DNA of 64,000 nt from Clarkia xantiana subsp. parviflora. Taxonomy: Eukaryota > Streptophyta > Magnoliopsida > Myrtales > Onagraceae. Both the position numbers and the translations under genes were made by a program. The notes beneath the pieces were generated by a model. That model ran no database searches. It worked only from the letters and a program-made list of their open reading frames with translations, and was not told the origin of the DNA. Below, piece by piece: positions 21,840 through 34,302 of this stretch (position 1 is its first letter; the number at the start of each line of letters is the position of its first letter). The DNA lies in the NCBI GenBank assembly GCA_036873135.1, contig JAPTYO010000002.1, forward strand, positions 49,594,204-49,658,203, in the 5' to 3' direction.

Positions 21840-23040
21840 AATGATTTTTTTTGCCTTTTTTTTTCCTTTTTTTTGCCATTTTTGCTTGTTTTTTTTTTCT
21901 TTCTTTTTTTTTTTGCTCTTTTTTTTTTGCTTTTTTTTTTTTTACGACGAAAATTTAACAAAAATAATCAACAACAATTAAGTACATGCCCCCTAGTGGC
22001 AAATCTGAAATTTCCAATTCAAAACATCTTCTAGAGAAGGACTCACTTGATTGACCGTGTCGACGCCCTGGATGAACCCTACAACCAATGGATGACGTAG
22101 ACAGTGATTTTTAATCTCGGCTTCTCAAGTGCCCTGGTTATCGCTCAATCTCGTCTGGGGATGCCCTATGGCTAGCACCTACCGGGTTAGGCTCGTCGCA
22201 TGCAGGATGAATGGCCTGGCCAATGAACACAAATGGATGACGTGGAGTAGTCCTCGTTGGGGCACAAATATTGTGCGAGAAAAATTCGGTAGCCAACACA
22301 AGAATGGTTGGCGAGCAAAGGGTCGTGCACGAGATGTGCTCTTCATGATTATCCGAACTGCAAAATGGGTAAGGAAAAAAAATTAAACTTCGAGGATAGA
22401 ATTGATCACAACTTCTCTTACCTGGGTGTTGGAGTTTTTTTCTAGTGGGAAATGTGCTCGCTATGCGACTGGACCTGCTGCATGTCCTGATTATCCTGCT
22501 CCATCTAGAAATCACAACTTGTATATGAACACCCGCCGGAAAGTAAATGCCCCTGGACCTCTGATGGAAGGCACCAACAATAATGTTTTCTTTGCTTGAC
22601 ATCTCAAATGTTCATTGATCAGCACATTGAATCTTCACGAGACTCTCGATGATCTCTTGATATTTTCCCATCCCCGGACATGACCGATCTCAATAGGAGA
22701 TGCCCCTTGGTTACCACCGACCGGTTTAAACCTCACCGTAAACGAATATACGGCTTGGTTCGGGACGCGTATGAATTCCACATATGGTGGGTGGAACTTT
22801 GACATGTAAGTTCTTTGGAGCAGTCACGTTTCACGTGGTTGCGACCTCGTCGAAGTTGTCGTCTGATCTGCAAAAAGAGTAGGGACACTCAAATATCAAG
22901 GAAAAACCAAGTACAAGTCATCATACCAGAGTGTTGGATATCCCGAATGCGCAATTTGTGTTTCGTGCAACTGAATGGCTGCACGTTCTTTTTTGTTGCC
23001 CCATTTGGCCAACACAACTCGTATGTGCAGGATACCTAAC
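21840..23040. repeat. Homopurine tract and conserved block of F
   Basis: 21840-21960 is a T-rich run (A-rich on minus) with TTTTTTGC units. 21970-23040 is the inverted counterpart of E 18390-19490. Neither shows an identifiable gene. Confidence 0.6.
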
Positions 23041-23449
23041 CAAGGGTACCTTAAAAGACCAGACATGAAAGTTAGTATAAAGAATCAAATGAGTCATGCA
23101 TGATTTTTCGGAAAACTTCTAATGTCATTCATTTCATAATTTTTATTACATTTCAGAAAGAACCAAAATTTATGATCTAAGGTGTTTTGCACTAGCTTGG
23201 AGTTTTGCTGAATTCGCTGAGTGCACTATCTGGCTCGAACGCAGGACAGATGCTCAAAACAAAGTTTTTTTAAAAAGGTTTTCTCGTCCTTTGTTTAAAC
23301 TCGAATAGTCGCGCTCAACTGCTCAGTTAGACTATTTTTTTGAGAAATAATAGAATCAAATCTTTTTTTTTTTTAAACACTAGCTCATGCGAATGTTGAA
23401 ATGAAGATCTTGCCGAAAAAGTGTAACACCTTTGATAAACTGAATGACA

Positions 23450-24420
23450 CTTTGAATTTTTTTAAATGCTCATGCATGCTCGAAAGTTAAAGTTCTACTT
23501 CTAATAAATTTACAACTTACAACCAGTTTACCTGAATAATACATATATACAAAATGAAAAATCCAGGTAAAATTTTTCTAAAAACAAATGCAAATGCAAT
23601 GCATGTTTGGAATTAGAAGCTCAACAACTAAGAGAAGATTTACAATCTATAAAAAAAAAAAAGAATTTCAATGCCTATGAGATGTACATGAGATGAATAC
23701 TTGAAATGAAATTTACAAGTTATCTGAAAATATTTTTTTGTTTTTTTTTTTTTTAACGAGGAAAAAAAATCAATGCATCTTGGTTGCTCAAAATTAACAA
23801 AAAAATCAGGTGAAAAGTTTTTTTTTTAAAGAATGCATAAATGCACAACAATAAATACAAGATGCAAACTTAAAAATAAAAGTTCCACAACTAAGAAAAT
23901 TATAATTTACCTGAAAGGTTTTTTTTCGAAAATAATGCATATATGATGCACATTTAAAAACAAATTAGGTAAAAGGTTTTTTTTTTTAACAAAGAGCTCT
24001 AAAACTAAGAGAGCTTACGATTTATCTAAAAAGTTTTTTTAAATTAATGCATAATTGATGCATTATTTAAAAATAAAACAATTCAGGTAAAAAGTTTTTT
24101 TTTTTTAAATGATGCATGTGGAATGCACGTTCGAAATTAGAAGCTCTAATAGCTAAAAAGGAACCACAATTTTTTCTAAAATGTTTTTTTGCATGCGCGA
24201 CGCGCTAACCAAAATCACAACTTACCTGAAGAGTTTTTTTTTTAAGAAAAAATAATGCGTATGAAACGCAAGTTTGAAATTAAAAAAAAAAAAATCAGGT
24301 AAGAGGTTTTTTTAAAAAAAAAAAAAAAAAAGCAATGCATACAAAATGCATGTTCGGAAAGAAAATTTCTAAGTGTCCGACCACTTGGCTGAAAAAAAAA
24401 GTTTTTTTTTTTTTTTTTTA
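23450..24420. repeat. A/T-rich degenerate tandem array in F
   Basis: Same unit type as 17060-18000 of E, inverted: TTTTT runs, ATTTACCTGAAAGG, GAATGCATATGATGCA-like motifs. Low complexity, no gene. Confidence 0.7.
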
Positions 24421-24927
24421 TTTTTTTAAATGCAAGAAGATGAATGTGTGAGAATAAAAATTACACGGTTAAAAAAACTTACAGTTTTCCTGACAACTCT
24501 TTTTTTTTTACAACAACAAAAAAACACGGATAAAACACAACATGTTAGGGGGTAAAAAACGTGTGGCTTTGCTCTACAAGGTAGGTTCCACTGATAGGTT
24601 CCCGACAAGGTGGTTTCCTCACCCCATCACAGGGATCATAAGATCTTCACAAGCGAGTTGAGTTGTTCTGAGTCGTTCCGGCGGCTCGGCCGCGCGGTCG
24701 TACCCTTACTAACTCTCCGGGTTTCCTAGTTGCCCTGGGATTTAGGCATTTTGGATATTACACTAAATTGGTTTGTGCGAGTTCAAACAATGCCAAAAAA
24801 AAATAGTTTAAATTCTACACTTTGTACCTGTAAAAAAGAAAAAAAAGTTAGAATGGTGAAGATAATAAAATATGAAAACTCAAAAACATGGCAATAAGCG
24901 AATACAGTGAGCCCGAGCCCTCTAAAC

Positions 24928-24946
24928 GTCCCATGCAGAGTCGCCA
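24928..24946 (-). promoter_or_regulatory. Primer-binding site of F
   Basis: Minus-strand TGGCGACTCTGCATGGGAC, three bases from the LTR end at 24950. It fixes the right LTR as the 5' one. Confidence 0.72.
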
Positions 24947-24949
24947 AAT

Positions 24950-26098
24950 TGTCGGACCTAAATATCCGACCTATGGCGAATTACGTTTTGAAAACGTGCA
25001 ATTTTGAAAAGAGTCGCCACTAGTTAATTAAGTCTAACTAGAATCCTAAATTACCTAAGCGAATAACGAATTAAACACTTAGGTATAAAATCGGTCTACG
25101 ATCAGAAAGCCGAGTTCGGGGATTCTATTACGAATTTTAAATATAATTTTTAACCTCGCCCATTCGGTACTCAATTCACTTAATTGCCACTTTTTTAAAA
25201 TTTAAACATTCGCTACGTCAAACTAATCTAACGTTATGAAAAGAACTAAACTAATTTTTACGCAAAAACTATTATTAACAATAAATATAAACCTAAAAAA
25301 AAATTATTAAGCATCTAATTCTCCTAATTGAAATAAAATCTAAACAAAACTAAACATGCTCCAAACATGATACAATTTAGTATTTACATATCATACACAT
25401 ATTTTCGCAAAAACATGTTATCTAATTATATTTACATTTTAATTACCTAGCCAACATAATATAATAATAATAAAGAATAAACAGAAAATTTAAACAAAAA
25501 ACAAATTATTAAATAATAACAATAATAAAAAAAACGAAAAAAAGCAGACCTGATGCACGAAGGGGATGGGCAGGATCGGAGCAGCAGCGATGGGAGGTCG
25601 AGTAGGGACGGCGGACAGCCAGGCAGGGCGACGGGCGGGGCGGAGTGCTGTGGGTCGAAACTCCGGCGCCGGCGGGGAGCCCTCAGCATCGGGAGGAAGA
25701 AAGAGAAAGGAAAAAAAAAAAACTTTTATTCACTAGGAGACAAAACTGCACGGTTTTCAAGAACTGATGTATTATTATTGATGTGGTGTTTTTTTACATG
25801 TAACAAATGACCATATTTATAGCTAAACTAGGCCCTAAAATTTAGGAAAGCAAAATCTGAAAAATATATGCATTTAACATTCTGAAAATATACATATATA
25901 TTTATGCATTTCACCATAAATACACATAATATATTTTCTAAATATTTTACAATAAAAAATGCATATACACTATCCTATTTTAAGCTAGTCTATCTTTAGA
26001 AACTTCGCGACCTTCCATATTTAAATACTTCCTTTTTTTGACGCGTCACATATGACATTTTGAACGTGCTACGCGCGGACCAAAATTAGGTGTTTACA
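24950..26098 (-). repeat. 5' LTR of F
   Basis: 1149 bp, pair of 19859-21008, with the same G/C-rich island. Confidence 0.9.
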
Positions 26099-26560
26099 AC
26101 AGCTACAAATAAAAGAGTGACCCCGCTAACCCTGTGAGGGCGGGAGAATAAAAAGGGCCACAGCCACCCTTAAAATGGCTACACAAAAAGAGTGATCTCG
26201 CGAAACCGGTGAGGTCGGGAAAATAAAAGAAAGGGTCACAGTCGTCCCTCAAACGGCTACGGTCAAAAGAGCGATCCCGGAACATCGATGGCAGATATTA
26301 AGTGAAAGGGCCACAACCACCCTCAAAATGGTTACATACAAGGAGTGTTTCCGGATCAGAGACAAGGAATGAAGGGCCACAGCCACCCTCCAAATGGCTA
26401 CAATCAAAAGAGCTCCCGCAACATTGAAGACGGTGAGGAAAAGGTCACAGTCACCCTCCAAATGGCTACAAATACTCCCGCATCGAGGCGGAAAATAAAG
26501 TACGGGTCACAGCCACCGTTTGATCAGCTACCATATAAAGAGTGCTTCCGCTAGATTGAA
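26099..26560. repeat. E array of GGCTACA units, second part
   Basis: Continues the array broken at 19858, with units such as GGGCCACAGCCACCCTCC and AATGGCTACA. Region 26560-26820 is purine-rich (GAAAAAAG runs). Confidence 0.78.
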
Positions 26561-26869
26561 AACTCGAAAGGGCGACCTATGCAAAATCAGGAAATGAGAG
26601 GCATGGTTGCAAGTTCAGGAATTGCAAACATGGAAAAATGAGAGAAAATAAAAAGCTGAGGGGTACGGTCGGAAATCTCTCAATCGGCCGTGGCAAAAGG
26701 AGAGAAAAAAGAGAAATTCTCAACAAAAAAAAGAGGAAAAAAGAAAAAAGAAAAGAAAAAAAAGAAAAAAGATCCCGCTAGGTTGTCGCACAATGCACAA
26801 TTTAGGAAATAATTAGGGACAAACGCTCATGCGCAAGCATATTTTCTACAACACAGCGTCTTCCAAACG

Positions 26870-27125
26870 GCAAGCGGGATGGTTACAGTCTGTTCTCGCG
26901 ATTCGCCATTCAAGCACAAGTAGGACTATTACAGTCTGTGCCTACGAGTCAACATCACGGCAAGCGAGACGGTTACAGTCTGCTCTCGCAGGTCACATTC
27001 CAAGGATGAGTAGGACTTTTACAGTCTGTTCCTACGAGTCAACTTCAGGGCAAGTGGGACGGTTACAGTCTGCTCTCGCGAGTCACCACTCAAATGATGA
27101 GTAGGACTGTTACAGTCTGTTCCTA
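26870..27125. repeat. About 90-bp tandem array in E
   Basis: Three 90-bp units, each with two half-units carrying TTACAGTCTG (at about 26880, 26925, 26971, 27016, 27061, 27106), alternating CTCTCGC and CCTACGAGTCA. I did not find this array in F. Confidence 0.8.
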
Positions 27126-27199
27126 CAAGTCACAACCGACAATCAGGATCTGAAGTTTTCCAGCTTCCTGAGAGTCACCCCCGACGAACGAAGCCTTAG

Positions 27200-27660
27200 T
27201 ATTCAGCCTTCGCAAGTCACGCCACTAGAGGCACTTCTCCAACGAACTCCACTAGAGGCTCTTCTCTGATACACGCCACTAGAGGCTTTTCCTTATCGCT
27301 CGCCACTGAAGGCATCGTCGATTAAGGGTTTACTTTATTGCACGCCACTGGAGGCTTTTTCTTGTCGCTCGCCACTGGAGGCATCATCGATCAAGATTTT
27401 ACTTTACTGCACGCCACTGGAGGCTTTACTTTTCCGCACGCCACTGGAGGCTTTACTTTCCGCACCGCCAACTGAGGCACCGCCAATAGGGGCGCCGCCG
27501 ACCGAGGCTTTACTTTTCCGCACTACCAATGGAGGCACTGCCAACAGGGGCACCGCCGACGGAGGTTCTACTTTCTACATCGCCAACAGGGGCACGCTAA
27601 TGGAGGCACCGCCAACGAGGCACCGCCGACAGAGGCTCTACTTTTTTTTGCACTTTTCGA
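27200..27660. repeat. CGCCACTGGAGGC / CCGCC array next to the 3' LTR of E
   Basis: Starts as short units CGCCACTAGAGGC with variable spacers, then becomes ACCGCCAACAGGGGCACCGCC units like those of the F array (reverse complement). The last bases before the LTR (27661-27795) resemble F 21008-21160. Confidence 0.82.
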
Positions 27661-27795
27661 AATATGCCAGGAGTTTCCCTTGAAGATTCGAAGACACAAA
27701 ATAAGATATACTTCTCAACCAAATTTAGTGTTTACTCGTCTTTGGACAAATCCCCTCGAACATGTTCTACGGGAATTCACCCAAAGAGGGCAAGC

Positions 27796-29147
27796 TGTAA
27801 ACACCTAATTTTGGTCCGCGCGTAGCACGTTCAAAATGTCGTATGTGACGCGTTAAAAAAAGGAAGTATTTAAATATGGCAAATCGCAAAGCTTCCATGA
27901 ATGCTCCGGTGCAAAATTAGGATAGCTTATATATTTATTGCAGTGTGTATTTTCTGAATATTTGTATTAAGTATTCAGAATATTTAGAGTGTATTAAGAG
28001 AATAAATCAGTATTATTTACTGGTTAGATTAGACTAGACCTAGTATTATAAATAGGAGTTTATGTTTACATGTAAGGGGGAGAAAAAACACCATCAATAA
28101 TATTACTATTGATCTCGAAATTCGTGTAAATTTGTCCTGTAGTGTAAAGTTTTTTTTTTTCCTCTTCTTCCTCGCCGGAGAAGAAGGAGTCTTGCTCGTC
28201 GGTGGCCCACCAGCAACAACCAGTAGCTCCGCCACTCCCTATCGTCATGCCACTCCTGACTCTCCGACCTCCCACCGGTGACCACGCCCTCCGCCCGTTT
28301 GCTGCTGCTTCGTCAAATTTGCTGCCAGGTCGAGCCGGAGTCCCCTGCGCCGTGACCACCGTTCCGTCCCTGTTGCTGTTTCCGCCAGAGCATCGCCTCA
28401 GCGCCATCACCACCACTTGCTCCGCCATCGCCGTCCGGTGCCGAACTCAATCCTGCCGTGACCAATCCGACCACCGCAGCTCGTCCGCGACCGCCCCAGC
28501 TCCGCCCGCGTCCTTCCCTGGTCGCTGTGTACATTCCATCTTCTCTGGTGAGTCTCTGCGTTTTTTTTTAGTTTATTTATTTAATTATTTATTAAATATT
28601 TTTATGTTATATTAATTATTGTTGTACTAGAATAATTATGGTGATGTTAATATAACTATTGATTTAATTACAGGTTGTAACATCGTTTACTTTATTATTT
28701 TTATACATGTTATATTATTAGGTTTAATTTGACATAAATAGTTTGAATTTGATTAATTTAGATTAATTATATGATAAAGGGCTAGTTGTGTATATTCGTC
28801 ATGTTAGTTCGTGTCGATTTAACTACGTGTGATAATCGTTAATATTGTCAGGTTTTATTGTCGTTCATGTGCATAATTAATTTATAGTTTATTAATAATA
28901 AAATTGGCAAACTAAATGAATTGAGTACCGAAAGGGCGTAGTTAAAAATTAATATTTTTAATTCGTAATAGAACCTCTGAACTCGAATTTCTGATCGTAG
29001 ACCGATTTTATACCTAGGTGCTTATTTCGTTATTCACTTAGGTAATTTAGGATTCTAGTTAACCTAATAATTAACTAGTGGCGACTCTTTTAAAAATCCA
29101 CGTTTTTCAAAACGTAAATCGCTTTAGGTCGGATTTTAGGTCTGACA
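27796..29147 (+). repeat. 3' LTR of E
   Basis: 1352 bp, pair of 15260-16606, with the G/C-rich island at about 28170-28550 and the GTGAGT motif at 28548-28553. Confidence 0.9.
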
Positions 29148-29311
29148 TTGGCCGAACCCTGTAAAAAGGGGGGAGGCCCATTTTGGGCCCCCCTGTCAAT
29201 TACTAACTGGATTTGGCCCAATTAGCCTAGATTGACAATTACCTAATTAACTTAGGTAATTCCATTAATTAACAGGCTCCTATTACGGCGCCACGTCACC
29301 ATATGCTAACA
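29148..29311 (-). repeat. 3' LTR of G, proximal part (U3 start)
   Basis: Read on minus: TGTTAGCATATGG at 29311, then GGCGCCGTAATAGGAGCC, then GGGCCTCCC, the same order as the start of J's LTR (60534). It is interrupted at 29148 by E. Confidence 0.85.
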
Positions 29312-29321
29312 GCTCCCACTC
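29312..29321 (-). promoter_or_regulatory. Polypurine tract of G
   Basis: Minus-strand GAGTGGGAGC directly before TGTTAGC. It identifies this LTR as the 3' one. 29322-30398 is the non-coding 3' part of G, with no gene seen. Confidence 0.55.
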
Positions 29322-30398
29322 GCCGGAATGGGAGGGTGCTCGTTAATCTATACGATTACGCAATGGTATCAACATCTCAGTCTTTAGTCTTCGTCTCCGA
29401 ATATTTCATACGAGTCTTGGCGTGCGACCGACGGATACGACGGGCATCGTGCTACTCATCTGTTAGGAGTATTGTAGCGCCCGCAGAACGTTGATTCCCT
29501 TTTCATGAACCTAACCTGTTAGAAATAAAATCTGTACCACACTGCATCCTTGGTCAATTGTTAATTCTCCAATTGCCCAGTTTTCCACAAAGGAATACTT
29601 CTCCAGGGCATACGTACAAGTGTTCACAACCTTCAACTAATATCCGGTTGGCGGCCACCTAGTGAACACGAGAGTCGGTGAATTAAAGGTGAACTTGACC
29701 ATCCCCATCGCTTATACCCTTAGTCTGACTCAACCGGTTTCCAAGACGTGGTCACTTGGCTGTTTTCTTTGGCACTACGCTCGTACGCCGGGAAGCGAGC
29801 ATTGAGCCAGACCTTAGGTATAAGTTCTGAGTCCGTGAGGATACTTTGGATGCCTCTTCATAAGACATCTGGGATCAATCACACACTCAAGGTGAAGAAG
29901 TATTCACCCTTTGAATCACAAGGATTCTAGCTAGCACAACCGAGCATGACCCCGTGGTCGTATATGGCACACGCAGTATGAAGCACGCGTCGATAACACA
30001 CCTGGTAAAGCCATGGATGGGATATATCAATAATGCTATCGCAGAATCTCTCATCTGGCCATGAATGTGATATATAGTGATGGACAAAGTCCAACTCGGC
30101 GATTTACAAAACGAAGATTAAGTCATGCTGTTAAGCGTGACGATGTTATCGTTTTGTTTAATCAGGTTTTTCCCCTTGATTCTTAGCCAATCTTGTTATG
30201 GTAGAGGTTCCTCTCTCCTTACAAGATGACTGTGCCTGTGTGACGAGGCACGGTTCACATTCGACATAATTTTGGTGGAAGAATTTTACTTCTTCCTACG
30301 ACTTAGTTTATAAATCGTAAAATCCGATGTTGTTAATCATTATGAATCATAAACTCTAACTGCAATTCTTTTATTTAATTGAAACATAATTTCATATG

Positions 30399-32240
30399 TC
30401 AAAATGTTATCACTTTTACAATCCACACACGTAACGGCTTAGTTAAAGGGTCTGCGACCATATTGTCTGTAGGCAAGTATTCTAAAGCGATTATGTTGTC
30501 TTCCAGAACCGACCTAGCATAATTGTATTTCACATCAATGTGTTTAGTCCTACTATGGTACTTTGGATTCTTAACTGCCGCAATGGCCGCCTGACTGTCG
30601 GAGTGCACCTTCACAGGTTTACTCCTTTTGTCGGTGCAAATTAATGCAGTACGAAGCCTTTTCAGCCAGACCGCTTCTTGTGCGTTTTTGGAGAGGGCAA
30701 CGAATTCTGATTCCATAGTGGAAAGCGCGACACAAGATTGCTTCTTGCTTACCCATGATATGGCAGCATTAGCAAGGAGGAAAACTCCTCCTGTGGTGGA
30801 CTTACGATCATCCGGATCGCCACCGTGGTCGGCGTCACTATAACCGATCAATTCGATGTTATTGCCCTCATAGCACAGAACGTAGTCGGCAGTACCTTTC
30901 AGATATCTGATAATTCATTTTACGGCCTTTAGATGTTGATAACTAGGATCTGATTGGAGTCTTGGTACTAGGCCCACAGCGTAACAGATCTGGCCGAGTA
31001 TAGAGCATGTCGTACATTAGACTCCCTACCATGCTCAGATACTCTGCATTCTTCATCTGTTCACGCTCCTGCTGGTTTTTCGGGCCATCATGCTTCGATA
31101 GCGCGCACCCGAACACAACCGGCATATCCACGGGTTTAGCATCCAACATTTTGAATCTTTTCAACAGTTTATTGATATATGATTCCTGAGTTAGACATAA
31201 TTTCCGGGTGGCACCATCTCGGGCAATTTTGATGCCTAAGATGTACGTGGCCTCTCCCATGTCTTTCATCTTGAATGCTGATGCTAACCAAGACTTTGAT
31301 TTATTCATGAAACTCATATCGTTCGCAGCAATGAGTATATTATCCACGTATAGTATTATGATGACATACTTAGACCCGGAGATCTTAGTGTATACGCAGG
31401 GATCCTCGTGAAAATTCACGAATCCGTATCCGACGATTTCCTCGTGGAATCTACGATACCATTGCCGAGACGATTGTTTAAGGCCGTATATAGATCTTTA
31501 GAGTTTGCAAACTTTATGTTCTTTGCCAGGAGTGATGAAACCCTCCGGCTGCTCCATATAGATCTCTTCCTCCAGATTTCCATGGAGGAATGTGGTCTTA
31601 ACATCCGTTTGATGTAACTCTAGATCCAGACTAGCAACTTGGGCAAGGATGACCCTTACTGTGGTGTAACGCACAGTCGGTGAGTCTGTCTTTATCAAAG
31701 TTTACTCCGTGAATTTGGGTATATCCTTTTGCAATTATTCGAGTTTTGCATCACTCGAAATTTCCACCCGAAGTGAATTCTAAGATTTCACTTTCTTGTT
31801 CTGTGGTTAACAGATAAATCAACTAAAGACTAAAAATGAGTTCATTCTTATTCAGGCAATTTCATCCTCCATTGTTTTCCTCCATTCCTTCATTTTGAGG
31901 TCCTTCCTTTGCTTGCTGAACCGTCACCGGTTCAAGTACGAACATCAAGATGTTTAAAACATCTCGTTTGATGGGATACTTCTCGTAAGAAGTTCGTTGC
32001 CTTTGATTATCTCTAGGCACGTTAATCTCATGTTTTAGTCTGATTGTTACTCCCACTCGGAATAATGCTTCTTATCAGCGCATTACTCCCACTGGGAACA
32101 ATGGTGGTGGTTGAACTTACTTGGAATATCTTCTTGGTCTCGGGTTTTTACCTCCGAGATGTATTCCTCGATCACTAGGATCTGGAACCAAGTTGGTTGT
32201 TCCACTCCCACTAGGAAAAATGGGTAGTTGAAATAGTTCA
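30399..32240 (-). pseudogene. pol: Copia reverse transcriptase and RNase H of G (decayed)
   Basis: From right to left: the integrase-RT linker (EPVTVQQAKEGPQ), RT pieces in several frames (TFLHGNLEEEIYMEQPEGF; LYVDNILIA; VGSLMYDMLYTRPDL), then RNase H with SDADHGGD, STTGG, AISWVSKKQSCVALSTMESEFVAL, HSDSQAAI and KHIDVKYNYAR. Frameshifts lie at about 31420-31500 and 30852-30942. The YVDD motif reads YVDN, a lost catalytic aspartate. Family is clear; lineage within Copia not assigned. Confidence 0.88.
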
Positions 32241-33829
32241 TTATCATGATTATCAGGTCCGACTTGATTCACATTTTGAAATTTAGTGAAGATATTGTGT
32301 GTAGGGGAGTGAGCCCTATCACTAGATTTATTATGAAAACGTTTCCATCATCATTTACCAAATCAATCACTTATGATATATCAATTCTCCCACTCGAAGT
32401 AAGTGGGACCTGAGAATCTCCATCAACCATCTGTTAACTTTAATCAATACTAGTTCGTTCGTTCTGCAAAGCGTTGGAAATCCATCCTCAAATCTCTATA
32501 ATGTGCCATGTTTGACCACGAAATCATTGTTCCAGGCTAATTTTAAAACTCGTATTCTTCGCGAGTAGTGCGTACTCTTAATGAATACTCGTTTTAATGC
32601 GCAAACTATTGCGTCTTTGTGATAAGGTTTTACCCGAATCATTCATTAGCTTTTATGGTAACGTGTTAACCGATTTGGTCAGAACATAGTGTTTACATTA
32701 ATGTGAGTTAAATTAATCTCATCCCGCATGAACAATTAATGTGCAACTCTAACATTATGTAATTCTGAACTATGTTTCTTGAACTGTTTAATGAATGCTT
32801 TTAGCCAAACTCTTCGTTCAAGGCTAATGGTGGGAGAGTCGTTTTACCGACTACATCTTTTCGTTTATTTAACTCATCCATAGATTTATCTATCTTATGG
32901 ACCATGCATTTGAGCTGTCGCTTTTAATGCCATGGTTGATATTCTAATTAGATTGTAGTAGCTGGAAGGCTTACATAAAATCTAAGTAGTTATCTATGAG
33001 TTATATCTTAAGGATTACAAACGAAAAATTCAGTATTCATAAAAGTACTTTATCATTAAATTCGTACTTTTAAAACGATGTGCCCCGTTTTGAAATCGTT
33101 TTAATTTCCGAATTTAAAATTATATCGGTTTTACATGCACATTATTTTGAAATATGTCATTTTAATGGAGTACTAACAAACAAGATGAGTTAAGTCGGTC
33201 TGCCTTTTTAGAACTACGCGATCGATGGTTTATTCAGTTCAGTTTGACCTGACTGAGATGACAAAGTATGTGAATCGTTTCGTATTGTTCGATCACTTTT
33301 ATCTAGCCGAAATTTTGGTTCTAACCCGTAGGTTTGAATTATCGTTTCGGATCATTCCCTTTGACCGGAACGTTAAATTGATAAGCAAATTGTGCTTCAA
33401 ATCGAGCAACAATTTTTTTATTCAATAGCTCCAAATTTCAAAATAACTAAAATTCTAGTAATTCAGACGAACAACGAACGATAAATGACAATGGTAGGGT
33501 TCTTGATATGAAAATCTCATTTTCGATCCATACATATCTGAACTTTAAGTCATGTTGAACGTCACATCTGATTAAATTCACTAGTGAATCATATCAAATG
33601 TTTTGTGTTCAAATAAAGCATTTCACGCCTTTATATACATGTCATACGAGGCGTGTTTTAGACGCACTTTAATAACGGGGTTTGACCCATCATATTATCG
33701 TATAAAACTTTTACGGTCTAGTTCACTTCATGATATATGGATCACAATTGACTTCAGATGATCTCTTGTGGTGAGCTGAGAAGGTTGTCGCTTCACTGCC
33801 TTGGTTCCTTTGCTTAACTAGACTCAAGG
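32241..33829 (-). other. Decayed interior of G
   Basis: By position this should hold the protease and integrase of a Copia element, but every frame is stop-rich and I recognise no motif. It may be a divergent or partly deleted remnant. Confidence 0.35.
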
Positions 33830-34302
33830 TTATTGAATCATGTCAATGTAAGGAAACCTTATGCATCTTTTCCATGTTGACCTTTCATTGCGAAGGTCTT
33901 GAACGGATTTTTCACCGGAATCCATGGACAAAGAAAATAACATCACTTTCAACCGAAACATTTCTAGCTTCAGCATCTTTGCTTCTACCGAGGCAGATGC
34001 AAAGGGACACCAAGCTTTGTCATTGTCTGGTTGCAATTGAAGTCTTCTTCAACCTCAAACCAGGATTGAATGTATCACCACATATGCATTCATTATCAAA
34101 GAACCTACTCCAATTCTAGGGAAATAAATTATCACGTTCATCTCTCATTGTCAAAATCATACGAACTACCATATTCATTCGTAGTTGTCCTCTCCGCTTT
34201 TCGGTATCGTAGCAGAGAGGAGTCCAATACACATTCCTTATGTTCATCATAATTTATACCATCAAGATTGCAAGGTTCATAGAAGCGTACCGACTTAGCC
34301 AT
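33830..34302 (-). pseudogene. gag: Gag remnant of G
   Basis: Starts MAKSVRFYEPCNLDGINYDE at 34302, matching J's gag start MAGSVRFYEPRNLDGMNYDE, then is broken by stops. Upstream (34303-34931) is the leader shared with I1 and J, containing TTCTAGACATGGATTCTAGG near its right end. Confidence 0.7.

Larger units (their letters stand above)
19859..26098 (-). mobile_element. Non-autonomous LTR element F nested in E, opposite orientation
   Basis: 6.24 kb, LTRs of about 1150 bp at both ends, primer site next to the right LTR, hence minus strand. LTR termini, primer site and interior blocks are shared with E, so it is the same family but a different subfamily: its LTR has a shorter, different G/C-rich island (about 20461-20600 and 25553-25690). 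Flanking bases are ACGAC on the left and ACAGC on the right, an imperfect target duplicate. The E array is continuous across it. No coding domain. Confidence 0.88.
15260..29147 (+). mobile_element. Non-autonomous LTR element E (13.9 kb, LARD-like)
   Basis: Two LTRs of about 1.35 kb starting TGTAAACACC and ending GTCTGACA, a primer site after the left LTR, and an interior without any recognisable gag or pol domain. The target duplicate is TCGGC at 15255-15259 and TTGGC at 29148-29152, one C/T difference at a CpG. It splits the 3' LTR of G, whose two parts match an intact relative (J) across the gap. The interior is mainly tandem arrays and houses element F. Mobilisation would require proteins from another element. 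Confidence 0.9.

Noticed and set aside
17060..24420. Regularly spaced repeats considered as a CRISPR-like array
   Set aside because: Units are degenerate, low complexity, lack unique spacers and lie in LTR elements of a eukaryotic genome.
19854..26103. Perfect target duplicate for F
   Set aside because: Flanks ACGAC and ACAGC match at only three of five bases. F is supported by LTRs, primer site and the interrupted array instead.
29303..30087. Short ORFs between the G 3' LTR and RNase H
   Set aside because: Stop-rich 3' non-coding sequence of a Copia element; no similarity recognised.
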